Assembly (NCBI GenBank): GCA_963748295.1
Contig: CAVVIH010000002.1
Span: 62,001 to 126,000 of the forward strand
Direction of reading: 5' to 3'
Origin: CAVVIH01 sp963748295
GTDB taxonomy: Bacteria > Acidobacteriota > Vicinamibacteria > Vicinamibacterales > 2-12-FULL-66-21
Length of the DNA: 64,000 bases
Shown here piece by piece: positions 1-7,958 of the stretch. Within the stretch, counting starts at the first letter, position 1; every line of letters begins with the position of its first letter. A program made the translations under genes and the position numbers. The notes under the pieces were generated by a model. The model was not told the DNA's origin. It did no database searches and was given only the letters and a program-made list of their open reading frames with translations.

Positions 1-1046
<1,046 letters not shown>

Positions 1047-1069
1047 CGCCTTGCGCGTCGCGGTACGCG

Positions 1070-2514
1070 ATGTTTGAAGCGGTCATCGGCCTCGAGATCC
1101 ACGCGCAGCTGCTGACCGAATCGAAGATCTTCTGCGGCTGCAGCACGCGGTTCGGCGCGCCGCCGAATACGAACGTCTGTCCTGTCTGCCTCGGTCTGCC
1201 AGGCGCGCTGCCCGTCCTCAATCGCCGGGCGGTCGAGTTCGCCGTCCGCGCCGGGCATGCGCTCAACTGCACCGTCCACGAGACGTCGATCTTCGCCCGC
1301 AAGAATTACTTCTATCCGGATTTGCCGAAGGGCTACCAGATTTCGCAGTACGAGCGGCCGATCGCCACGGCCGGCTTCGTCGAGTATCCGGCCCAGGCCG
1401 GCGTCCGGCGCGTCGGAATCACCCGCGTCCACCTGGAAGAGGATGCCGGCAAGTCTCTTCACGAGGGCTTTGCCGACTCCGACCGCAGGACCTACCTCGA
1501 CTTCAATCGCAGCGGCGTGCCGCTCATCGAGATCGTGAGCGAGCCCGATCTCCGCTCCGCCGCGGAAGCCGGCGAGTGCTTCAGCCGGCTGCGCGCGATC
1601 CTGGTCGCCATCGGCGTCAACGACGGCAACATGGAAGAGGGCAGTCTGCGCTGCGATGCCAACGTGTCGGTGCGGCCGTCGGGGACTGCGCAGTTTGGCA
1701 CGAAAACCGAAGTGAAGAACCTCAACTCGTTCCGCTACGTGCAGCGCGCCCTGGAATACGAAATCGATCGCCAGATCGGCGTGCTGCGCGGCGGCGGACG
1801 CGTCGTGCAGGAGACCAGGCTGTGGGACACCGGCGCCGGCAAGACGATGTCGATGCGCAGCAAGGAAGAGGCGCACGACTATCGCTATTTCCCAGAGCCG
1901 GACGTGCCGCCGCTGACCGTCGACCCCGCGTGGATTGAACGCATTCGCGCAGTCCATGCCGGAGTTGCCTGAGGCCCGCCGCCGGCGGTTCATCGAACAG
2001 TACGCGCTGCCGGAGTACCGACGCGGCGCTGCTGACGCAGTCGCCGGCGCTGGCGGCCTATTTCGAAGAGACCGCGGCGGCCGCCACGAATCCGAAGGCG
2101 GCGAGCAACTGGATCATGGGCGACGTGCTTCGCAAGATGAACGAACTGGGAGTCGGGATCGAGGGCGTGCCGCTGAAGCCGTCCGCGCTCGCCGGCTTGA
2201 TCCGCCTGATAGACTTGGGGACGATCACCGGACCCATCGCCAAAGAGGTCTTCGAAAAAATGTGGGGGTCGAGCCGCACCGCCGGCGACATCGTCGCCGC
2301 CGAAGGCCTGGCCCGCATCGACGACGACGCGGCGGTCGAGAAGGCCGTGCGCGACGTGATCGCGGCGAACGAGGACGCCGCCGCGCAATACCGCGCCGGC
2401 AAGCAGCAGACGTTCGGGTTCCTGGTCGGCCAGGTGATGAAGGCCACCAAAGGCAAGGCGAACCCGGCCCTGGTCAACCAGATGATGCGACGAATCCTGG
2501 ATACCGAGCTGTGA
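1070..2514 (+). CDS. gatB: Asp/Glu-tRNA amidotransferase subunit B, two apparent frameshifts
   Basis: GatB is the amidotransferase subunit that converts misacylated Glu-tRNA(Gln) or Asp-tRNA(Asn) to the amidated form with GatA and GatC. The N-terminal 290 residues ([18 protein letters not shown], then [14 protein letters not shown]) are clear. The frame is lost near 1950 (an extra base in CGCGCAG) and again near 2018 (an extra C in GAGTACCGACGC), after which the GatB tail domain continues ([13 protein letters not shown] to the end). Removing the two bases gives exactly 480 residues, the usual GatB length. Because the gene is normally essential in organisms using the transamidation route, I think sequence error is more likely than decay. 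It overlaps ftsE by four bases (GTGA). Confidence 0.9.
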
Positions 2515-3170
2515 TCGAGGCGCAGCACATCTCGAAGATGTACAGCCGCGGCGTTTACGCGCTGCGAGACCTGAGCCTGCGGGTCGACAAGGGAGATTTC
2601 GTGTTCCTGACCGGCCCGAGCGGCGCCGGCAAGTCCACGCTGCTGCGGCTGCTGCTCCGCCAGGACGTGCCCAGCGAAGGCCAGCTCGTCGTTGGCGGCC
2701 GCAATCTATCGACCCTGACCGCGAACCAGGTGCAGGCCTATCGCCGGCAGCTTGGATTCGTCTTTCAGGACTTCAAGCTGCTGCCGGCGAAGACCGTCCT
2801 CGAGAACGTCGCCTTCGTGCCGCGCGCGCTGGGCATGCCGATGACGCAGCAGCAGCGGCGCACGTTCCAGGTGCTGAAGTGGGTCGGCCTGCAGCATCGC
2901 ATGAACGCGTTTCCGCCCGAGCTGTCGGGCGGTGAGCAGCAGCGCATCGCCATCGCCCGCGCGCTCGTCAACGATCCGCTGATCATCCTCGCCGACGAGC
3001 CGACCGGGAACCTCGATCCCGACCTCTCGCTCGAGATCATGAACCTGTTCCGCGAGATCAACGCGCGTGGAACCACCGTCGTCGTCGCCACCCACGATCG
3101 CGAGCTGATTCGCCGCGTCGGCCGCCGCGCGCTGACGCTCGATCACGGACGGATCGTCGAGGTCAGCTGA
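2511..3170 (+). CDS. ftsE: Cell division ATP-binding protein FtsE
   Basis: FtsE is the ABC-type ATPase partner of FtsX; the pair couples the divisome to activation of periplasmic peptidoglycan hydrolases. The 219-residue protein has Walker A GPSGAGKST (about residue 37), signature LSGGEQQRIAIARAL (about 140) and Walker B IILADEPTGNLD (about 163). The GTG start at 2511 is chosen because it overlaps the gatB stop (GTGA) and gives the usual FtsE length; an open frame extends upstream but it is the shifted gatB reading. ftsX follows after 3 bases. Confidence 0.95.
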   Translation: MIEAQHISKMYSRGVYALRDLSLRVDKGDFVFLTGPSGAGKSTLLRLLLRQDVPSEGQLVVGGRNLSTLTANQVQAYRRQLGFVFQDFKLLPAKTVLENVAFVPRALGMPMTQQQRRTFQVLKWVGLQHRMNAFPPELSGGEQQRIAIARALVNDPLIILADEPTGNLDPDLSLEIMNLFREINARGTTVVVATHDRELIRRVGRRALTLDHGRIVEVS

Positions 3171-3173
3171 CAC

Positions 3174-4067
3174 ATGGGCTCCTTCAAGTACTTCCTCAAC
3201 GAAGCGTCGGCCAGCCTGTTGCGCGGATGGCGCTCGGCAATCCTCGCGGTGCTCACCATCGCCGCCGGCATGTTCGTGCTCGGCTTCTTCCTGATCCTCA
3301 ACACGAACGTCCAGCACCTCGTGAACCGATGGACCCAGGCAGCGGAGCTCTCGGTCTATTTGAAGGACGACGCGACACCGCAGCAGCTGCAGGTAATTGA
3401 CGATCTCGTCGAGAAGAGCGGGCTGTCGGCGCGCCGCGAGTTCGTGTCGAAGCAGGATGCGGCGAAGCGGTTCGGCGAGGACTTCCCGGACCTCGCGACG
3501 GCGGCGCGCGGCCTGAACAGGAACCCGTTTCCCGCATCGTTCGAAGTGCGCCTGGCGGAGCCGGCGAGCGACGCCACCGGCCCGGCGCTGGACGGTCTGG
3601 CCACCGCGCTGGCCAGCGCCCCGGGGGTCGCGGACGTTCGCTACGACCGCCGCTGGCTGAACCGGCTGACCGCGGCAATCCGGTTCGCGCGGGGGGTCGG
3701 ACTCCTGGTGATCGTGATGCTCGCCGTGGCCGCCTCGCTGACGGTCGCCAACGTCGTCCGCCTGGCGGCGAACGCGCGGCGTGACGAAATTGAAATCATG
3801 CAGCTCGTCGGTGCGCCGCTCGGCTACATCCGCGGGCCGTTCGTGACCGAAGGCGTGCTGCAGGGCGGGGTAGGCGCCCTCGCCGCGCTCGCGCTGCTGT
3901 GGGGCATTTTCCTGGTCGCCCGCGCGCGGTACGGCGCTATCGCGGCCGAGGCGCTGGGGGTCGAGACGCTTACATTTTTGCCGGTCGAGCTCTGCCTGCT
4001 GCTGCTGGCGGGCGGGATGCTGCTGGGATGCCTCGGCGGCTTCGCGGTCGCGCGATCGGTGAAGTAA
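3174..4067 (+). CDS. ftsX: Cell division permease-like protein FtsX
   Basis: FtsX is the membrane partner of FtsE and transmits the ATPase cycle to periplasmic murein-hydrolase activators. The 297-residue protein shows the family layout: a cytoplasmic start, TM1 about residues 22-45, a periplasmic domain rich in charged residues (about 50-165) and three further membrane spans near 175-200, 225-248 and 265-290. The conserved region NARRDEIEIMQLVGA precedes TM3. It starts three bases after the ftsE stop, so the two are certainly co-transcribed. Confidence 0.95.
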   Translation: MGSFKYFLNEASASLLRGWRSAILAVLTIAAGMFVLGFFLILNTNVQHLVNRWTQAAELSVYLKDDATPQQLQVIDDLVEKSGLSARREFVSKQDAAKRFGEDFPDLATAARGLNRNPFPASFEVRLAEPASDATGPALDGLATALASAPGVADVRYDRRWLNRLTAAIRFARGVGLLVIVMLAVAASLTVANVVRLAANARRDEIEIMQLVGAPLGYIRGPFVTEGVLQGGVGALAALALLWGIFLVARARYGAIAAEALGVETLTFLPVELCLLLLAGGMLLGCLGGFAVARSVK

Positions 4068-4076
4068 TCGATCCCG

Positions 4077-4106
4077 TTGACAGCCGCTCTTTCCCGCGGA
4101 TACACT
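4077..4106 (+). promoter_or_regulatory. Sigma-70-type promoter
   Basis: A consensus -35 TTGACA (4077-4082) and a -10 TACACT (4101-4106) are separated by 18 bases. The predicted transcript start near 4113 is about 30 bases before the ATG at 4144 and too close to the alternative ATG at 4123, so the promoter also argues for the 4144 start. Confidence 0.7.
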
Positions 4107-4143
4107 CGCTTTACCCCACCATATGAACCACGCGAGGAGTCGC

Positions 4144-4431
4144 ATGGCAACGGTCGTCAGCACCGAAGGGTTCTTGAGCGCACCTGTACATGCACCGACA
4201 GACTTCTATCGTGAAGAGTTCATTCGCCACCGCGAATGCCTCGCGGCTCAGCGCGAGTACTTCTCGGAACAGGCCATCAGCGATGCCGATCGCGCGCTCG
4301 CGCGGGTTTTGAACGAGCTCGAAAAGCTTTGCGTCAGAGATGACGCCGATCAGCTGATCAGCGGGCTGCTTCGCAAGTTCAACGCGGTGACCGGCCTTTC
4401 GGGCTGGTCGGATCCTTCGCCGCGGCACTGA
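4144..4431 (+). CDS. Small conserved-looking protein of unknown function
   Basis: A 95-residue soluble, mostly helical protein that I do not recognise. The ATG at 4144 is preferred over the in-frame ATG at 4123 because GAGGAG (4134-4139) sits four bases upstream and because the upstream promoter would start transcription near 4113. The sequence is acidic and rich in Arg/Glu/Leu, with two Cys residues (HRECLAA and EKLCVRD) and no membrane segment or signal peptide. Its stop overlaps the probable start of the glycerate kinase gene, which suggests translational coupling. Confidence 0.65.
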   Translation: MATVVSTEGFLSAPVHAPTDFYREEFIRHRECLAAQREYFSEQAISDADRALARVLNELEKLCVRDDADQLISGLLRKFNAVTGLSGWSDPSPRH

Positions 4432-5660
4432 CCCAACTTCGTTCTCACAGTCTTCGCATTCTTCGCGCGGCCATTGACGCCGTCGATCCATCGAAACTCC
4501 TTCTCGGCGCACACGCCGCCGGCGCCTTCGAACCGATCCAGTCGCGATCCGTCGTGCTCATCTCAGCAGGAAAGGCCGCCGCGCCGATGGCACACACGGC
4601 TGCCGGCATCCTGCGCGATCGGGTGAAGGAAGCGATCGTGGTGACGGCGGGGCATCCGCTGCCCGATGCGGCAAGCGTGCAGGCCGGACGCGCATCGCTG
4701 GAGCTGGCACGGCAGGCGGGGGATCGGGCGCTGCTGGTTCTCCTGTCCGGTGGTGCATCCGCGATGCTGTGCGTACCCGCGGACGGAATTACGCTCGAGG
4801 AGAAAGCCGTGGCGACACGCGTACTGATGAATGCGGGCGTTGACATTCACGATCTGAACTGCGTGAGGAAGCATCTGTCCGATATCAAAGGCGGACGCCT
4901 TGGCGCCGCCGCCCGATCGTCGCTGACCCTCGCGATCTCGGACGTCCATCATCCGATCGAAGACGATCCGGCGACGATCGGATCGGGTCCGACCGCCGCC
5001 GATCCGACGACGTTCGCGGAGGCGCTCGAGATCGCGAGAGCGGTGGGTGAGCTTCCTGCGGCGGTGATGGATCGCCTTCGCAGAGGCGCCGCCGGCGTTC
5101 TCGAAGAGACGATCAAGCCGAGCGATCCGCGGCTGCGAGACGCGCATTTCGCGATCGTCGGGAATCGCCGGACTGTGCTTGCTGCAGCGGCCGACTGCGC
5201 CGAAGCGCTGGGATACGCCGTGGCGGTGGTCGACGAGCCGACGAACGGCGACGCGAATCTTGCGGCGCGCACGTTCATGGCGCGCGCGGAGCAGCGCTTC
5301 CGCGACGCGAGCGGACCGGTTTGCGTGCTTGCAGCGGGGGAAACCACCGTCAACGTCGTGGGGCATGGACGCGGCGGCCGCAATCAGCAGTTTGCGCTCG
5401 CTGCTGCGGCCGGGCTCTCAACCGGGCGCGCAACCGTCCTGGTCAGCGCGGGCACCGACGGCATCGATGGGCCGACGCCTGCGGCCGGAGCCCTCGTTGA
5501 TTCGACGACGTGCGATCGCGCGATCCGCGCCGGTCTCAGCCGCGAGCGCGCGCTTGCGGACAACGATGCGTATCCGTTCTTCGAGCGGCTCGGCGATCTG
5601 ATCGTCACCGGCCCGACCGGCACGAACGTTGGCGACATCCAGATACTGCTCAGGGGCTGA
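4428..5660 (+). CDS. Glycerate 2-kinase (DUF4147/MOFRL family)
   Basis: The protein belongs to the glycerate 2-kinase family (GckA/TtuD-like, sometimes named hydroxypyruvate reductase), which phosphorylates D-glycerate to 2-phosphoglycerate. Recognisable blocks are the N-terminal VVLISAGKAAAPMA, GHPLPDAASVQAG, LSGGASAML, SDIKGGRLG and SDVHHPIEDDPATIGSGP, and the C-terminal MOFRL motif (GGRNQQFALAAA, SAGTDGIDGPT). Family homology clearly continues upstream of the first conventional start (GTG 4554): RILRAAIDAVDPSKLLLGAH. The only upstream options in frame are CTG 4428, which overlaps the previous stop as CTGA, or ATT 4458; a lost ATG through a frameshift is also possible. From 4428 the length is 410 residues, near the family norm. 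Confidence 0.85.
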   Translation: MTQLRSHSLRILRAAIDAVDPSKLLLGAHAAGAFEPIQSRSVVLISAGKAAAPMAHTAAGILRDRVKEAIVVTAGHPLPDAASVQAGRASLELARQAGDRALLVLLSGGASAMLCVPADGITLEEKAVATRVLMNAGVDIHDLNCVRKHLSDIKGGRLGAAARSSLTLAISDVHHPIEDDPATIGSGPTAADPTTFAEALEIARAVGELPAAVMDRLRRGAAGVLEETIKPSDPRLRDAHFAIVGNRRTVLAAAADCAEALGYAVAVVDEPTNGDANLAARTFMARAEQRFRDASGPVCVLAAGETTVNVVGHGRGGRNQQFALAAAAGLSTGRATVLVSAGTDGIDGPTPAAGALVDSTTCDRAIRAGLSRERALADNDAYPFFERLGDLIVTGPTGTNVGDIQILLRG

Positions 5661-5674
5661 CTTGGCCGGGCATT

Positions 5675-5708
5675 GCGGCGATTTTGGCAATTCCGGCGAT
5701 TTTGACAA
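5675..5708. repeat. Intergenic word repeat, GGCAATT/GCGATTTT type
   Basis: The spacer between the glycerate kinase and the next gene repeats the words GGCGATTTT and GGCAATTCC. The segment GGCAATTCCGGCGATTTT occurs again in the spacer upstream of ffh (43538 onward), 38 kb away, so this is a dispersed repeat rather than chance. Confidence 0.6.
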
Positions 5709-5723
5709 TGATTGGTACCCACT

Positions 5724-6131
5724 ATGTCGCGAAGCAAACTGCTGCTGTCGATTGTCGTGGCCCTCGTCGTGGCTCTGGGCCTCGGCTATGCCTGGGGCGC
5801 GTCGGGACGGTTCAGCATCCAGAACGCGCTCGACGATGCGCGCCAGCAACTGGATCTGGCGCAGGCGCGCGGCGCGCTGCTGGAGGCGCGAGTGAGTGTC
5901 TACAACGTGAACTTCGGCGACGCGGCGCGTCACTTCGACGATGCGAAAGCGCCCCTGCGGCGCGTGCGCGAGCGATACCAGCAGGTGGGGAAGAACGCCG
6001 CGGCGGGGAGTGTGACCGCGGCGCTCGAGCACATCGACGAGGGGCAGCGGCTCGCGGGAAAACTCGATCAGGCTGCCAACAACAAGGCCAACGACGCCCT
6101 CGAAGCCATCAAGGTCGCCTCGTCACAATAA
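5724..6131 (+). CDS. Single-span membrane protein, unknown function
   Basis: A 135-residue protein with one N-terminal membrane segment (about residues 6-24, LLLSIVVALVVALGLGYAWG) followed by an Ala/Gln/Arg-rich helical region (about 30-130) that looks like a coiled-coil or helical hairpin, with the bulk probably in the periplasm. I find no family I can name. The ATG at 5724 is used because the upstream in-frame TTG at 5712 lies in the word repeat. Its last nine bases overlap the converging minus-strand gene. Confidence 0.65.
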   Translation: MSRSKLLLSIVVALVVALGLGYAWGASGRFSIQNALDDARQQLDLAQARGALLEARVSVYNVNFGDAARHFDDAKAPLRRVRERYQQVGKNAAAGSVTAALEHIDEGQRLAGKLDQAANNKANDALEAIKVASSQ

Positions 6132-6629
6132 CGCCGCGATGACGTCGACCGTGATGCGCCGATCGGAGGTCGGATCCGATGCCTGGGAGATCGTCAGCGC
6201 CTTGCCAGGCGTGAGGATGAGGCTCAGCGTCTGGTTGAGATGGCTGCGGCCTTCGCCCGTCGTGGCATTCTCGGCATCGGGCTTCGGCGCATATTCGAGC
6301 GCGAGATGCAGCCTGATCGTCTTGTCGGGCATGAGCACCGGCGTGGCGTCGACGTTGAGAATGACGTCGAAACGCCCCTTGCCATCGAGCGCCACGAACC
6401 CGCGGTTGCGAATGCTTCCCCGCTCTTGATCCGCGACGATCATCGACAATGTCCGCCTGGCCGGCTTTCCCGGGCTGGTCTGATCGGTGATGGTCAGATC
6501 CACTTTGACATTGACCGGCTGACCGAACACAGGAGGCCGGAGCGGCGCCGGCGGCTTCTCCTGCGCGACGAGCGGTCCGGATGCAAGCGCGCCGAGGATC
6601 ACGGGGACGAGAAAGATGCGCTTCAACAT
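6123..6629 (-). CDS. Secreted protein, unknown function
   Basis: A 168-residue protein with a clear signal peptide (KRIFLVPVILGALASG, cleavage after about residue 21-22 at VAQ). The mature part looks beta-rich, with repeated segments (VKVDLTITD, RFDVILNVDATPVL, IRLHLALEYAP), and recalls small periplasmic domains that accompany ECF sigma/anti-sigma pairs in acidobacteria; I cannot name a family. A good ribosome site AAGGAG lies just upstream of the ATG. It starts 18 bases after the anti-sigma gene, so it belongs to the sigma/anti-sigma operon and is a candidate sensor or effector for it. Confidence 0.75.
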   Translation of the reverse strand: MLKRIFLVPVILGALASGPLVAQEKPPAPLRPPVFGQPVNVKVDLTITDQTSPGKPARRTLSMIVADQERGSIRNRGFVALDGKGRFDVILNVDATPVLMPDKTIRLHLALEYAPKPDAENATTGEGRSHLNQTLSLILTPGKALTISQASDPTSDRRITVDVIAALL

Positions 6630-6647
6630 TGAGTCTCCTTCGCCGTC

Positions 6648-7201
6648 TCAGCGCGGCGGCCGAATCGGCGGGATCACGATTGGTTGAATGATCAGCGGCG
6701 CGATGACGAGCGGCACCGGCGCGATGATCAACAGCTCTGAACCGGCAGCCGCAGCCGCCGGATCCGGCTGCGCAGCAGGCGTCGTCGCCTCGGGATCTGT
6801 AACACTCGCCGCGGCGACGACGCCCTTGGGGGAAACTTGACCCGCGGCCCGTCGCGTCGCCGTGCGGGCTCCGTGGTCGGCTCGGGTAGAGCCGGTGGAG
6901 CCTGGGCGACGGGGCGGACTTCCTGCGGCGCGGGCGGTTGTGTCTGTGCAACGACCGGCGCGGGTGCCGGAGCCTGCGCCTCGTTCGTGCGCAGGAGCGC
7001 CGCGACCGCGATCGCGACCGCAAGTACCGACATCGCGGCAGCAAACCGGGGGAGCGTAAACCACGATGCGCCCTGCCCTGAGGGGACGGTATCATCGAGG
7101 CGCGCGAGCACGCGGGTTTGGAATCCGGCGCGCGGTTCCGCGCTCATGATGTCGCGCACTGCGCGGTCAATCGCGTCGTCCAGCTCTAGATCGCTGCGCA
7201 T
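6648..7201 (-). CDS. Membrane anti-sigma factor with proline-rich tail, one frameshift
   Basis: The gene starts two bases after the ECF sigma stop, the classical sigma/anti-sigma arrangement. The N-terminal ~50 residues are cytoplasmic (MRSDLELDDAIDRAVRDIM), followed by one membrane span (about 57-76, FAAAMSVLAVAIAVAALL) and a Pro/Ala/Gln-rich periplasmic region. No zinc-binding HxxxCxxC motif is seen. The frame breaks at a run of five G on the plus strand (6828-6832); one more base joins it to the second part, which ends in a hydrophobic tail with PLVIAPLIIQPIVIPPI. With the repair it is 184 residues. A deletion error in the homopolymer is the simplest explanation. Confidence 0.72.
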
Positions 7202-7203
7202 GA

Positions 7204-7860
7204 TCAGCTTCTCGTTCGTGCCGCGATGGCGCCCGCGGCGCTGCTCGTGTAGCCCAGCGCCGTCAGCTTCTGCTTCAACATTTTTCGCGCCTCCGATACA
7301 CGCCATTTGACGGTGCCCACGGGTGAGCCAAGCATCTCGCCAATCTGTTCGTATGAGTACTCGCCCGACCCCGCGAGCAGCAGCGCATCACGCAGCTTCT
7401 TCGGCAGGGTGCCGATCAGCCGTCGCAGGGTTCGGTGAAGTTCGGCGCTCGCAAGCTCGTCTTCCTGCGATCGTGACCGTGAGGGCATCGTCTCCATGAT
7501 GTCCGGGGCGTCCTCGCCGAAATCCACCTGCGTGACCGTCTGCCGAAGCCAGCGGGTCATGCTGGTGCGCCTGTCGATCGCCTTCCGCCATGTGATCGCG
7601 AGCATCCAGGTGCGGAACGCCGATTCGCCGCGGAAGCCGCCGAGCTTCCGGAAAGCGGTTACGAAGGCCTCCTGGGCGACGTCGTCGGCCTCGGCGGGAG
7701 ACCCGAGCGCGGCCAGCGCCGCCCGGAACACCGCCCGGCGGTTCCGCTCGACGAGCTCGCCAAATGCCTCAGTGTCCCCGGCTTGCGCACGGCGCACCAG
7801 GTCGAGGTCGGATGCCTCGCTCGCGTCGGTCGCGGTCACACAGTCTGTAGACTCGGCCAT
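7204..7860 (-). CDS. ECF-type RNA polymerase sigma factor
   Basis: An extracytoplasmic-function sigma-70 factor of about 218 residues. Region 2 is visible as ADDVAQEAFVTAFRKLGGF followed by ESAFRTWMLAIT, and region 4 as LPKKLRDALLLAG and the helix-turn-helix YEQIGEMLGSPVGTVKWRV. It is probably sequestered by the membrane anti-sigma factor encoded immediately downstream and released on an envelope signal. The ATG at 7860 is preferred; the frame extends to a GTG at 7941, but that extension is a translation of a dispersed GC-rich repeat (7879-7935). Confidence 0.9.
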   Translation of the reverse strand: MAESTDCVTATDASEASDLDLVRRAQAGDTEAFGELVERNRRAVFRAALAALGSPAEADDVAQEAFVTAFRKLGGFRGESAFRTWMLAITWRKAIDRRTSMTRWLRQTVTQVDFGEDAPDIMETMPSRSRSQEDELASAELHRTLRRLIGTLPKKLRDALLLAGSGEYSYEQIGEMLGSPVGTVKWRVSEARKMLKQKLTALGYTSSAAGAIAARTRS

Positions 7861-7878
7861 GCCTGGAGGGGTTGGAAA

Positions 7879-7935
7879 AAGCGGGCCGGCCCCCGGCCTG
7901 CCCGCCCTGAGCGAGCGGAGCGAGCCGAAGAGGCC
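7879..7935. repeat. Dispersed repeat, GCCTGCCC...GAGCGAGC family
   Basis: One copy of a dispersed element whose core on the minus strand reads GCTCGCTCAGGGCGGGCAGG (imperfect). Related copies occur in tandem at 21614-21702 and inside the rnr 3' end at 10128-10205. It lies in the divergent spacer between the sigma gene and rnr. Confidence 0.6.
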
Positions 7936-7958
7936 CCCCACAAAGATAAGATGAACAT

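Noticed and set aside
7860..7941. Longer N terminus for the ECF sigma factor from GTG 7941
   Set aside because: The extra 27 residues are the translation of a dispersed repeat and precede the family start.
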